From Cryobacterium soli (GTDB taxonomy: Bacteria; Actinomycetota; Actinomycetes; Actinomycetales; Microbacteriaceae): a stretch of DNA of 64,000 nt. Made by a program: the position numbers and the translations under genes. Below the pieces are notes generated by a model. That model searched no databases and was not told the DNA's origin. It saw nothing but the letters and a program-made list of their open reading frames with translations. The stretch spans positions 496,001 through 560,000 of the forward strand of contig NZ_CP030033.1 of assembly GCF_003611035.1 (NCBI RefSeq), read 5' to 3'. Shown one piece after another: positions 35,367 to 44,430 of the stretch (its first letter is position 1; each line of letters starts with the position of its first letter).

Positions 35367-36437
35367 ATGGATTCCCAGCCGGATTCCAGCACATCCGACA
35401 CGTCGGCGTCGAAGGACGCGGCCAGGGTGACCATCGCCGACGTCGCCCGCCAGGCCGGTGTCAGCAAGGGACTGGTGTCGTTCGCCCTCAACGACCGGCC
35501 GGGCGTCTCCGCCGAGACCCGGGCCCGCATCCTCTCCGTTGCCGGGTTGCTCGGCTGGACACCGTCGCTCCGGGCCCGCTCGCTCTCCTCGCAGCGTTCC
35601 TTCGCCCTCGGCCTGGTCATCGCCAGGGACCCCGAGGTCCTCGGATCCGACCCGTTCTTCACCTCGTTCATCGCCGGCGTCGAAACCATCCTGGCCCCGG
35701 AGGGGCTGGCCCTGGTGCTCAGCGTCGTCCCCGACGAGAAGACCGAACTGGCCACGTACCGCACCCTCGTCGCCGACGGCCGGGTCGACGGCGTCTTCGT
35801 CAGCGACCTCCGCCAGGACGACGCGCGCATCCCCTGCCTGACCGAACTGGGCCTGCCGACCGTGACCCTGGGCCGGCCGGACCAGCCCAGCCCGTTTCCC
35901 TCGGTGTCCATCGACGACACCCAGGGCATCGCCGAGTCGGTGCGGCACCTCAGCACCCTCGGCCACCGCCGCATCGCGCACGTCGCCGGCAGTCCCGCCA
36001 TGCTGCACGGGCGCCGGCGACGGGACGCGTTCACGCAGGCCATGCATGCCGCCGGGCTGGGCCAGGGGCAGATCGTCGAAACCGACTTCTCGATCGCGGC
36101 CGGTGCGGACGCCACCCGGAAACTGCTGCGCCAGCCCGAACCACCCACAGCCATCGTCTTCGCCAACGACCCGATGGCCATCGCCGGCATCGGTGTGGCG
36201 CAGGAGCTCGGCGTGCGGGTCCCCGACGACCTGTCCATCACCGGCTTCGACGACATCGAGTTCGCCCGCTATGTCTACCCGGCACTGACCACCGTCGGCG
36301 CCACCCCCATGGTCTGGGGTCGCGCCGCGGCGAGCACCCTGCTCGGCCTGATCCGGACCGGGAGCGCCGAGGATGTCGAGCTGCCCGCTGCCCGCCTGAT
36401 CGTGCGGGGATCGGCATCCGCCCCACCGCCCTACTAG
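35367..36437 (+). CDS. LacI-family transcriptional regulator
   Basis: A 356-residue repressor. The HTH reads VTIADVARQAGVSKGLVSFA (about residues 22-41), followed by ALNDRPGVS and a periplasmic-binding-protein-like effector domain with GLVIARDPEV, IAHVAGSPAM and DLSITGFDDIEFARY. It has an atypical N-terminal Ser/Asp-rich extension. GAGGAGG lies 6 nt before the ATG at 35367. Directly upstream of a sugar importer and GH130 gene, it most likely controls them and responds to their substrate. Confidence 0.88.
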   Translation: MDSQPDSSTSDTSASKDAARVTIADVARQAGVSKGLVSFALNDRPGVSAETRARILSVAGLLGWTPSLRARSLSSQRSFALGLVIARDPEVLGSDPFFTSFIAGVETILAPEGLALVLSVVPDEKTELATYRTLVADGRVDGVFVSDLRQDDARIPCLTELGLPTVTLGRPDQPSPFPSVSIDDTQGIAESVRHLSTLGHRRIAHVAGSPAMLHGRRRRDAFTQAMHAAGLGQGQIVETDFSIAAGADATRKLLRQPEPPTAIVFANDPMAIAGIGVAQELGVRVPDDLSITGFDDIEFARYVYPALTTVGATPMVWGRAAASTLLGLIRTGSAEDVELPAARLIVRGSASAPPPY

Positions 36438-36473
36438 GGACGTGTCCCGCCGGACATGCCCCGCACTACCGTG

Positions 36474-36493
36474 CCGCAGCAGAGCCGCTGCGG
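36474..36493 (+). terminator. Hairpin between lacI-type gene and transporter genes
   Basis: CCGCAGC (36474-36480) and GCTGCGG (36487-36493) form a perfect 7-bp stem just before the binding-protein gene. It may lower readthrough from lacI or protect the transporter mRNA; there is no T tract. Confidence 0.35.
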
Positions 36494-36513
36494 ATTCATG
36501 AATGGAGAATCGC

Positions 36514-37848
36514 ATGCATACCCGCACCCGCATCACCAGCACGAACCGCCAGACCAGGCGGCGCAACGCCAGGTTCCTCGCCGCGGCAGCCACCTCCGCC
36601 GCCATGATCGTCGCCCTCGGCGCCTGCTCGAGCGGAGGCGCCTCCTCCGGCGGCTCGGGCTCGCGCGGAGACATCACCATCTGGTACTCCAACAACGAGA
36701 CCGAGATCGCCTGGGGCAAGCAGATGGTCTCGGCCTGGAACGCCGACCACCCCGATGAGCAGGTCAAGGCCCAGGAGATCCCCGCCGGCAAGAGCAGCGA
36801 AGAGGTCATCGGAGCCGCCATCACGGCCGGCAACGCGCCCTGCCTGGTCTTCAACACCGCCCCGGTCGCGGTGCCGCAGTTCCAGAAGCAGGGTGGTCTG
36901 GTCGATCTGAGCAGCTTCGAGGACGGCGCCAGTTACATCGAGGAGCGCACCGGAGAGGCGTCGTCGCAGTACCAGGACGCCGACGGCGATTACTACCAGA
37001 TGCCCTGGAAGTCGAACCCCGTCATGATCTTCTACAACAAGGACATGTTCGCCGCGGCCGGGCTCGACCCGGAGAACCCGCAGCTGTCCACCTACGACGA
37101 CTTCCTCGCCACCTCGCGCACCCTCGTCGCCAGCGGCGCAGCACCCAACGCCATCTACCCGGCCCCCACCAGCCAGTTCTTCCAGAGCTGGTTCGACTTC
37201 TACCCGCTCTACGCGGCCGAGACCGGCGGCACGCAGCTCGTCGAGGACGGCGAGGCCACCTTCAACGACGCCGACGGCGCCGCGGTCGCCGAGTTCTGGA
37301 AGACCCTGTACTCAGAGGGGCTCGCCGGAAAGGAGCAGTACCAGGGTGACTCGTTCGCCGACGGCCAGGCGGCCATGTCGATCGTCGGACCGTGGGCGGT
37401 GTCCGTCTACAAGGATGCCGTGAACTGGGGTGCCGTTCCGGTTCCCACCAGTGCCGGCACCCCCGCCGACCAGACCTACACCTTCAGCGATGCCAAGAAC
37501 GTGGGCATGTTCACCGCCTGCGAGAACCAGGCCACGGCCTGGGACGTGCTGAAGTTCGCCACCAGCGAGGAGCAGGACGGCCAACTTCTCGAACTGACCG
37601 GCCAGATGCCGCTGCGCGCCGACCTCACCACCGTGTACCCGGACTACTTCGCGGCCAACCCCGCGTACCAGCAGTTCGGTGACCAGGCGTCCCGTACGGT
37701 CGAGGTGCCCAGCGTCGCCAACTCGGTCGCCGTGTGGCAGGCCTTCCGTGACGCGTACACCAAGTCGGTGATCACCGGAGACGGTGATGTGGCCGGTTCC
37801 CTGGATGACGCGGCCACCAAGGTCAACGACCTGATCACGCAGCCGTAG
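36514..37848 (+). CDS. Sugar ABC transporter, substrate-binding lipoprotein
   Basis: A 444-residue extracytoplasmic sugar-binding protein (family 1). A basic N-terminus and hydrophobic core end in the lipobox ALGAC with lipidated Cys38, followed by a Gly/Ser linker. The mature part has ITIWYSNNETE, PAGKSSEEV and GPWAVSVYKDA, typical of the MalE-like fold. The ATG at 36514 is preferred over 36502 because GGAGAA lies 4-5 nt before it. First of four tightly packed genes. Confidence 0.9.
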   Translation: MHTRTRITSTNRQTRRRNARFLAAAATSAAMIVALGACSSGGASSGGSGSRGDITIWYSNNETEIAWGKQMVSAWNADHPDEQVKAQEIPAGKSSEEVIGAAITAGNAPCLVFNTAPVAVPQFQKQGGLVDLSSFEDGASYIEERTGEASSQYQDADGDYYQMPWKSNPVMIFYNKDMFAAAGLDPENPQLSTYDDFLATSRTLVASGAAPNAIYPAPTSQFFQSWFDFYPLYAAETGGTQLVEDGEATFNDADGAAVAEFWKTLYSEGLAGKEQYQGDSFADGQAAMSIVGPWAVSVYKDAVNWGAVPVPTSAGTPADQTYTFSDAKNVGMFTACENQATAWDVLKFATSEEQDGQLLELTGQMPLRADLTTVYPDYFAANPAYQQFGDQASRTVEVPSVANSVAVWQAFRDAYTKSVITGDGDVAGSLDDAATKVNDLITQP

Positions 37849-37853
37849 GCATC

Positions 37854-38813
37854 ATGTCCACCCTCACCCCGAAACGACCCCTCGCCGGGAGGCCCGCAAG
37901 ACCTCCCGGCGGGGGCGCCCGCCCGCGCCGCCCGCGCCAGTGGCTGGGTAAGAACCCGTTCGGGCTCCTGCTCAGCGCACCGTACCTGATCTTCGTCCTC
38001 GCGGTCTTCGCCTATCCTCTGGTGTTCGCCTTCTGGATGTCGTTCCACGATTACTTCTTCGCCGCCCCCGGCGCCCAGGTCGACCGGCCATTCGTGGGGC
38101 TGGCCAACTTCCAGGAGGTGCTCAGCGATCCCGCCGTCATCCGGTCATTCGGCAACGTGGGGATCTTCCTGCTCATCAACGTGCCGCTCACCGTGGTTCT
38201 CTCCCTGGTCCTCGCCAGCGCCCTGAACAAGGCGGTGCGTTTCCGCACCTTCCTGCGGGTGTCGTACTACGTGCCGTACGTCACCGCATCCGTCGCCGTC
38301 GTGGGCGTGTGGATCTTCCTGTTCAGTGGCAACGGGCTGGTCAACCAGATCCTGGGCCCGCTTGCTCCCGACCCGGCCTGGCTGATCAACGAGCAGTGGG
38401 CCATGCCCACCATCGCCATCTTCGTGACCTGGAAGGGCCTGGGGTTCTTCATCCTGCTCTACCTGGCGGCGCTGCAGAACGTGTCAGAGGAGCTCTACGA
38501 GGCCGCGGCGACGGATGGTGCGGGCAAGATCCGCAGCTTCTTCTCGGTCACCGTGCCCGGTGTGCGCCCGGCGACGGTGCTCGTGCTGCTGCTGTCGACC
38601 GTGACCGGCGCCAACCTCTTCACCGAGCCGTACCTGCTCACCGGCGGCGGCGGCCCGAACGGCGCCTCCACCTCCCCCGTGCTGATCATGTACCAGCGCG
38701 GCATCGAACAGGGCTCGCCGGACACGGCGGCCGCGATCGGAGTGATCCTCGTGATCGGTGTCCTCATCCTCGCGTTCATCCAACGCAAGCTCGCCGGGGG
38801 TGACGAATCATGA
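37854..38813 (+). CDS. Sugar ABC transporter permease (MalF type)
   Basis: A 319-residue inner-membrane permease with six predicted helices and the cytoplasmic EAA loop LYEAAATDGAGKIRSFFSVT near residue 213. A Pro/Arg-rich N-terminus precedes the first helix. The start is 5 bp after the binding-protein stop, and the end overlaps the next permease (ATGA). Confidence 0.92.
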   Translation: MSTLTPKRPLAGRPARPPGGGARPRRPRQWLGKNPFGLLLSAPYLIFVLAVFAYPLVFAFWMSFHDYFFAAPGAQVDRPFVGLANFQEVLSDPAVIRSFGNVGIFLLINVPLTVVLSLVLASALNKAVRFRTFLRVSYYVPYVTASVAVVGVWIFLFSGNGLVNQILGPLAPDPAWLINEQWAMPTIAIFVTWKGLGFFILLYLAALQNVSEELYEAAATDGAGKIRSFFSVTVPGVRPATVLVLLLSTVTGANLFTEPYLLTGGGGPNGASTSPVLIMYQRGIEQGSPDTAAAIGVILVIGVLILAFIQRKLAGGDES

Positions 38814-39706
38814 GCCGCACACAGACCGAGAAGGTCACGGACGCTCCAGACCGTACCCACCGGGCGGACGGGATGAGCCGCGGCCAGAACATCCTGCGCG
38901 GCGTCGTGCTGCTGGTCGGCGCGCTGGTGTTCCTGTTCCCGTTCTACTACATGGTGATCGGATCGCTCCAGACCAAGCCGGACCCGACCATCGCGGGGGC
39001 CTTCCCCAACCCGGCCAACCTGACTCTCGACAACTACGCCGACATCAACGGCCGGATCAACCTGCTGCAGGGGCTGCTCAACTCGGGCATCTTCACCGGC
39101 GGCGTGATCCTGTGTACCGTCGTGTTCGGTGTCCTGGTCGGGTACGCCCTTGCGCAGTTGCAGTGGCGCGGCCGCGGAGTCACTTTCGCGCTGGCGCTGC
39201 TGGTGCAGGTGGTTCCGTTCCAGCTCCTGATGATCCCGCTCTACGTCATGATCGCCAGGGACTACGGCCTCGCCGACAACTACCTGGGCATGATCCTGCC
39301 GTTCGCCATCAACTCGACCGCGGTGATCATCTTCCGGCAGTACTTCCTGCAGATCCCCAAGGAACTCTTCGACGCGGCCCGTATCGACGGCGCCGGGGAG
39401 CTGCGGATCCTGCGCCGGATCGCGTTGCCGCTCGTGCGGCCGGCGCTGCTCACGGTGGTGCTGTTGACCTTCATCGGCCCGTGGAACGAGTTCCTCTGGC
39501 CGTTCCTGATCACCAAGGAAGCCTCGCTGCAACCGCTCGCCGTCTCGCTGGCGAACTACCTCAGCAATGTCGCCGCCACGGCGGCCAACCCCTTCGGAGC
39601 CATCCTGGCCGGTGCCTGTGTTCTGGCCGGCCCGGCGGTGCTCCTGTTCATCCTGTTCCAGCGTCACTTCGTCTCGAGCAATATCGGCTCGGGCGTGAAA
39701 GGTTAG
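38810..39706 (+). CDS. Sugar ABC transporter permease (MalG type)
   Basis: A 298-residue permease, partner of the preceding one, with six helices and the EAA loop LFDAARIDGAGELRILRRIA near residue 186. No ATP-binding subunit is encoded nearby; in actinobacteria a shared MsiK-type ATPase commonly drives several such importers. Confidence 0.92.
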   Translation: MSRTQTEKVTDAPDRTHRADGMSRGQNILRGVVLLVGALVFLFPFYYMVIGSLQTKPDPTIAGAFPNPANLTLDNYADINGRINLLQGLLNSGIFTGGVILCTVVFGVLVGYALAQLQWRGRGVTFALALLVQVVPFQLLMIPLYVMIARDYGLADNYLGMILPFAINSTAVIIFRQYFLQIPKELFDAARIDGAGELRILRRIALPLVRPALLTVVLLTFIGPWNEFLWPFLITKEASLQPLAVSLANYLSNVAATAANPFGAILAGACVLAGPAVLLFILFQRHFVSSNIGSGVKG

Positions 39707-39708
39707 CC

Positions 39709-40785
39709 ATGCACACCGTCAGCACCGCATTCCCGTACACCCTCACCCGGATGGGCGTCATCATGACGCCGGAAGACGGCAATGAGCTCGAGGCCGAGGG
39801 CGTGCTCAACCCCGCGACCGGCCGCACCCCGGACGGCACCCTGTACCTGCTCCCCCGCCTGGTCGCCACCGGCAACGTCTCCAGGGTCGGACTGGCGCGC
39901 CTGATCATCGAGGACGGTGTGCCCACCGGCGTCGAACGCGAGGGTGTCGTCCTCGCCCCAGACCGTGGCTGGGAACGCGGCGCCAACAATGCCGGCGTGG
40001 AGGATCCGCGGGTGACCTTCGTGCCTCTGCTCGGTCTGCACGTGATGACCTACGTGGCCTACGGGCCGCTCGGTCCGCGCACCGCGGTGGCTGTGTCGGA
40101 GGACCTCCGCGAGTGGCGACGCCTGGGCCCGGCCCTGTTCGCCTACGATGACGCACTCGACATGGACCTCAACCTGTTCCACAACAAGGACACCGTCTTC
40201 TTTCCGGAGCCGGTGACCGCCCCGGACGGCGTGGCCAGCTTCGCGGTGCTGCACCGGCCCATGTGGGACCTGGGCGAGACCCGTCCGGGCGAGGGCATCC
40301 GGGTGCCGGCCGGAGTGACCGACCGGCGCCAGAGCATCTGGATCAGCTATGTCCCGGTGTCCGAGGTGCTGGCGGATGTCTCCGCCCTCACGATGTGGCG
40401 CGGGCACCGGTTCCTGGCCGGGCCGGAGTTCGCCTTCGAAGAACTGAAGATCGGCGGCGGCCCCGCTCCGCTGCGGGTGCCGGAGGGCTGGCTGCTGCTG
40501 CACCACGGTGTGACCGGGGTGATCAACAGCGCGTTCGACCAGCAGCAGAAGGTGAACTACGCCGCCGGAGCCATGATCCTGGACGCCGACGACCCCACGA
40601 TCGTGCTCGCCCGCACCGAGGAACCGCTGCTGAAGGCCGAGACGCCCGATGAGACCAGCGGGATCGTGCCCAATGTGGTCTTCCCCACCGCTATCGAGGA
40701 GATCGAGGGTCAGCTCTACGTGTTCTACGGCATGGCCGACTCCAAGATCGGCGTGGCCCGGATGGACCGCCGCCCGCTCGACTGA
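39709..40785 (+). CDS. Glycoside phosphorylase, GH130 family
   Basis: A 358-residue five-bladed beta-propeller enzyme. GH130 hallmarks visible are NNAGVEDPRVTF (about 94-105), FAVLHRPMWD, ETSGIVPNVVFPTAIEE and the final VFYGMADSKIGVA. GH130 members phosphorolyse beta-mannosides such as mannosyl-glucose or mannobiose. With the importer and LacI regulator this forms a compact uptake-and-phosphorolysis unit. The ATG is 2 bp after the permease stop, with AAAGG inside the end of that gene. Confidence 0.87.
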   Translation: MHTVSTAFPYTLTRMGVIMTPEDGNELEAEGVLNPATGRTPDGTLYLLPRLVATGNVSRVGLARLIIEDGVPTGVEREGVVLAPDRGWERGANNAGVEDPRVTFVPLLGLHVMTYVAYGPLGPRTAVAVSEDLREWRRLGPALFAYDDALDMDLNLFHNKDTVFFPEPVTAPDGVASFAVLHRPMWDLGETRPGEGIRVPAGVTDRRQSIWISYVPVSEVLADVSALTMWRGHRFLAGPEFAFEELKIGGGPAPLRVPEGWLLLHHGVTGVINSAFDQQQKVNYAAGAMILDADDPTIVLARTEEPLLKAETPDETSGIVPNVVFPTAIEEIEGQLYVFYGMADSKIGVARMDRRPLD

Positions 40786-40810
40786 GCATCCCCACCCAGA
40801 AGTGGACCCG

Positions 40811-40857
40811 AAGCGGACAATTGCACCCGGCGTACCAGGGGGCGCAGTTGTCCGCTT
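40811..40857. repeat. Palindromic repeat element, GCGGACAA type (copy 2)
   Basis: AAGCGGACAATTGC (40811-40824) pairs with GCAGTTGTCCGCTT (40844-40857) through 14 positions with one G-U. The arms match those of 26232-26271. It lies between the convergent GH130 and csrA genes and could end both transcripts. Confidence 0.6.
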
Positions 40858-40894
40858 TGGTGACCAGTTGGGACGGGGCCGTCGGGGCGGGCGG

Positions 40895-41158
40895 TTACGG
40901 GGCGGGTGTCACCGGGGCAGGCAGGCCGAGGCTGGACCTGAGCTGGTCGGCGGCGGCCTCGTCGGACCTGCCGGCGGCCACATTCGCCTCGAGGTTGGCC
41001 TCGGTGACGGCCGTGAGGATCTCGGCCCGCTGGATGGAGATGCCGCGGGGGGCATCGACGCCGATGCGGATGCTGTCGCCGCGGACGTCGAGCACTGTGA
41101 TGACGATATCGTCACCGATGAGGATCTTTTCCCCCTGTTTGCGCGTGAGAACCAGCAT
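40895..41158 (-). CDS. csrA: CsrA, RNA-binding carbon storage/flagellar regulator
   Basis: An 87-residue Csr[41 protein letters not shown]. The key RNA-binding residues (Leu4, Arg6 and Arg44-type in the AP-h-h motif) are retained. It blocks translation of target mRNAs by binding GGA hairpins, in Gram-positives often flagellin. Last gene of the flagellar run, 4 bp after the FlhF-like gene. No fliW, the usual antagonist in Gram-positives, is in the window. TAAGCT precedes the ATG by 6 nt, but overlaps the upstream stop. Confidence 0.93.
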   Translation of the reverse strand: MLVLTRKQGEKILIGDDIVITVLDVRGDSIRIGVDAPRGISIQRAEILTAVTEANLEANVAAGRSDEAAADQLRSSLGLPAPVTPAP

Positions 41159-41162
41159 CCGG

Positions 41163-42404
41163 TCAGCTTATCGCGAACGGGTCGTCCGGCCCCTCTGGAC
41201 GGCGCTGCGGGCGTGCCTCGGCGGGCGTACCTGGCCGGTCCTGGACCGTGGTCCTGGCCTGCTGTTGCGTGCCCACCGAGCCCGACGGAGATCGCTGGGC
41301 CGGCGCGATCCACCCGATCGGCAGGCCGAGCCGGCGCACCGTTCCCGGGGTGGCCGTGGACTCGGCGCCGACCACCGCAATGGCGTCGATGGCCACGGTG
41401 GCGCGCACGGCGCTCACCCATCGGGCGGTGTCGGCGGCCTTCCGCCCGGCGTGCACGACGGCCCAGGCCTGGTCCGCGCCGAGCACAGCCAGGGTGGCCA
41501 CGTCGGCCCCCGACGCTCCGGGCGCATCATCGGGTCCGGTCGGCGCAAACGAACCGGGTGCCGGGCAGGCGACAAGGATGCTCCGCCCCTGCTCCACTCC
41601 CCTGGCCCGAGCGGCCAGAGCGCCGCGCCGGTCGACGATCCGGTCGCCCCCGGCGCTGATCGGCGCGCCTGGGCCTGTCGAGAGCAGCCGCACGACCTCG
41701 AGCACATCATCGGGCATCCCGACCAGCAGCACCAGGTCGCCCGGGCCGGCGAGCAGGGCCGGCGCCGAGACGCTGAGGTCGAGTGGGTGCTCCGGAGACT
41801 CGGCGTCAGCCGCAGCCGCAGCCATGCCTGTTCCGGTGCCGGGTGCGACGGTCGGGCCCGTCTGGCCCGGCCCGCCGCGGCCGGGCGAGGTCGCGAAGGT
41901 CAGGTCGTCCATCAGCCGGGCGAAGTCGGGCGTGCCGGTGGACACCGCCTCGGGCCGCCTCTCCCGCGCGGACGCGGCGCGGCGCGGCGCGGACTCTGCG
42001 GGCTGTGCGGGCTGTGCGGGCTGTGCGGGCTGTGCGGCAGGATCGACGTCCACGAGCCTCCCGGGCTCTCCCTGCTGTGCGGCACCGCTCGATGCGGCGC
42101 CCGCCCCGATCCCGATCAGCCCGGACTCGGCCGCATCGGCGTCGTCGAGCAGGGCCGCGATGCCCAGCCTGGTCGCGAGTTCGTCCCTGCCGCGGCGACG
42201 ACGGACCGGCTCCGCCTCCACGAACACCTCGACGGGGACCTCGACCGTCACCTCCACGTGCCGTCTGGCGAAGTATCCGCGGATGCCGCCGACGGTGATC
42301 TGTTCCGCCCGCACGATGCGGGCATCCCGCCCGTGCTCGACCCGCACGCGTTCCCGTAACTCCGCCAGCGACGACCCCTCAAGCCGGAATCGTCGCGGTT
42401 CCAC
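41163..42404 (-). CDS. FlhF-like protein with degenerate GTPase region
   Basis: A 413-residue protein in the position of flhF, directly after flhA (26-bp overlap). The N-terminus ([34 protein letters not shown]) resembles the FlhF N-domain. A long Ala/Pro/Gln linker follows, including a 9-bp tandem repeat (42000-42036). Where the P-loop should be (about 212-233) the sequence is [15 protein letters not shown], with no GKT/GKS; the end ([15 protein letters not shown]) resembles the C-terminal NG region. It probably cannot bind GTP in the normal way. No experimental homologue is recalled. Confidence 0.6.
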   Translation of the reverse strand: MEPRRFRLEGSSLAELRERVRVEHGRDARIVRAEQITVGGIRGYFARRHVEVTVEVPVEVFVEAEPVRRRRGRDELATRLGIAALLDDADAAESGLIGIGAGAASSGAAQQGEPGRLVDVDPAAQPAQPAQPAQPAESAPRRAASARERRPEAVSTGTPDFARLMDDLTFATSPGRGGPGQTGPTVAPGTGTGMAAAAADAESPEHPLDLSVSAPALLAGPGDLVLLVGMPDDVLEVVRLLSTGPGAPISAGGDRIVDRRGALAARARGVEQGRSILVACPAPGSFAPTGPDDAPGASGADVATLAVLGADQAWAVVHAGRKAADTARWVSAVRATVAIDAIAVVGAESTATPGTVRRLGLPIGWIAPAQRSPSGSVGTQQQARTTVQDRPGTPAEARPQRRPEGPDDPFAIS

Positions 42405-44430
42405 GGACCACCCCCACGGTTTCGATGGCCACGCGGGCCGAGGTGACCTCTTCGTAGGACAGCACGGGCAGGCCGCCGGCCTGCGCAGAGACCAGACGCC
42501 GGATGGCGGGGCGCAGGGCCGGCGCGCAGACCAGCACCGCCGTGCGGCCGCTGGCCTCGACGGTGGCGATGGCGCTCTGCAGCGAGCCGAGGATGGCGTC
42601 GATCCGCAGCGGGTCGAGGAGGATCTGGCTGCCCTGGTCGCTCGGCCGCATGCCCTCGAGCATGGACTGCTCGAGCCCCGGTTCGATCATGATCACCCTG
42701 AGCACCCCGCCGTCCATGTACAGGGCGGTGAGCGCGGGCCCGAGCGCCTGACGGGCTGCCTCGACCAGTCCCTCCTGGTCCACGGACACCTTGGCCCGCA
42801 CCGACAGGGCCTCGTAGATGCGCGGCAGGTCGTTGATCGGGATCTGCTCGCCGAGCAGGCCCTGCAGCACCCGCTGCACCTCGGCCAGGGAGAGCAGGGC
42901 GGGCACCAGGTCGTCGACGGCGGAAGGACTCACCTGGCGGACACCATCCGTGAGCACACGCACGTCTTCGCGGGTGAGCAGCCGCGCGGCGTTGCCCGTG
43001 ATGATCGAGGAGAGGTGGGTGACGAGCACCGACACCCGGTCGATCACGGTGGCGCCGGCCATCTCGGCCCGGGGGCGCATCTCGCTGGACACCCACTTGC
43101 CGGCCAGGCCGAAGACCGGTTCGACCGTCGTGGTGCCCGGCAGGGACTCCAGGTTGTCGCCGAGCGCGAGCACCTTGCCGGCCGGGGCGATGCCCCGTCC
43201 GGCCTCGACGCCCGAGATACGGATGGAGTACGTGGCCGGCGGCAGGTCGACGTTGTCCCTGGTGCGCACCGGGGGCACCACCATGCCCAGGTCGAGGGCG
43301 ACCTTGCGGCGGAGCGCCCGCACCCGGGCGAGCAGGTCGTCGGATGCACCGGACACCAGGTCGACCAGGTCGGGGGCGAGCTGGATCTCCAGGGCGTGCA
43401 CGCGCATCTGCTCGATGAGTTCCTCCGCGGTATCGGACCGGGGGGCGCGGCTCTCGACGGCCACGGCCGCCGCCGCGCCGGCCGTGGCCCTGGCCTCGTT
43501 GCCCTTGATGCGTTGGGCGAGCACGATGAGGCCGGCGCCGACGACGACGAACGGGATGATCGGCATGCCGGGGATGAGGGCCATCAGGATGGCGGCGGCG
43601 CCGGCGATCATCAGGGCCATGCGCGACTGGGTGAGCTGGGCGGACGCTGTGGCGCCGATGTCGGATTCGGCGTTGGACCTGGTGACGATCATGCCGGTGG
43701 AGACGGCCATCAGCAGCGCGGGGATCTGGGTGACCAGGCCGTCGCCGATGGTGAGCAGGGCGTAGGTGTTCAGCGCGTCGCCGATCTCCAGGCCCCGCTG
43801 CAGCATGCCGATCGCGATGCCGCCGATCAGGTTGATCACGATGATGATGATGCCGGCGATCGCGTCGCCCTTGACGAACTTGGAGGCGCCGTCCATGGCA
43901 CCGTAGAAGTCGGCCTCGGCCGAGACCTCTGCACGGCGGTCCTTGGCCTGCACGTCGGTGATCAGGCCGGCGTTCAGGTCGGCGTCGATGGCCATCTGCT
44001 TGCCCGGCATGGCGTCGAGGGTGAACCGGGCGCCCACCTCCGCGACACGTTCGGCGCCCTTGGTCACCACGACGAACTGGATGACGACGAGGATCAGGAA
44101 GATCACCGCGCCGATGATGATCGAGCCGCCGACGGCCACATGCCCGAACGACGCGATCACCTGCCCGGCATAACCCTGGCCGAGCACGAGCCGGGTGGAG
44201 GCCACGTTGAGGCCCAGCCGGAACAGCGTGGCCACGAGCAGCAGCGACGGGAAGACCGAGAAGTCCAGCGGCTTCTTGACGAACATCGTGGTGAGCAGGG
44301 TCACCAGGGCCAGCAGGATGTTGACGATGATCAGGACGTCCAGGAGCACGGCAGGCACCGGGACCACCAGGAGCATGATGATGCCGACCACCCCGACCGG
44401 GACGGCGAGTTTCGCGAGGGTGCTGTTCAC
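42379..44430 (-). CDS. flhA: FlhA, flagellar export gate protein
   Basis: A 683-residue export gate subunit. Eight N-terminal helices (about 1-320) with the FHIPEP-like region (GARFTLDAMPGKQMAIDADL) are followed by the cytoplasmic domain that docks substrates. Length and motifs are normal. It starts directly at the flhB stop and overlaps the FlhF-like gene by 26 bp. Confidence 0.94.
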   Translation of the reverse strand: MNSTLAKLAVPVGVVGIIMLLVVPVPAVLLDVLIIVNILLALVTLLTTMFVKKPLDFSVFPSLLLVATLFRLGLNVASTRLVLGQGYAGQVIASFGHVAVGGSIIIGAVIFLILVVIQFVVVTKGAERVAEVGARFTLDAMPGKQMAIDADLNAGLITDVQAKDRRAEVSAEADFYGAMDGASKFVKGDAIAGIIIIVINLIGGIAIGMLQRGLEIGDALNTYALLTIGDGLVTQIPALLMAVSTGMIVTRSNAESDIGATASAQLTQSRMALMIAGAAAILMALIPGMPIIPFVVVGAGLIVLAQRIKGNEARATAGAAAAVAVESRAPRSDTAEELIEQMRVHALEIQLAPDLVDLVSGASDDLLARVRALRRKVALDLGMVVPPVRTRDNVDLPPATYSIRISGVEAGRGIAPAGKVLALGDNLESLPGTTTVEPVFGLAGKWVSSEMRPRAEMAGATVIDRVSVLVTHLSSIITGNAARLLTREDVRVLTDGVRQVSPSAVDDLVPALLSLAEVQRVLQGLLGEQIPINDLPRIYEALSVRAKVSVDQEGLVEAARQALGPALTALYMDGGVLRVIMIEPGLEQSMLEGMRPSDQGSQILLDPLRIDAILGSLQSAIATVEASGRTAVLVCAPALRPAIRRLVSAQAGGLPVLSYEEVTSARVAIETVGVVRGTATIPA

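Noticed and set aside
41153..41172. TAAGCT six nt before the csrA ATG as a leaderless promoter
   Set aside because: The hexamer overlaps the stop region of the preceding gene in the same operon, so chance is as good an explanation.
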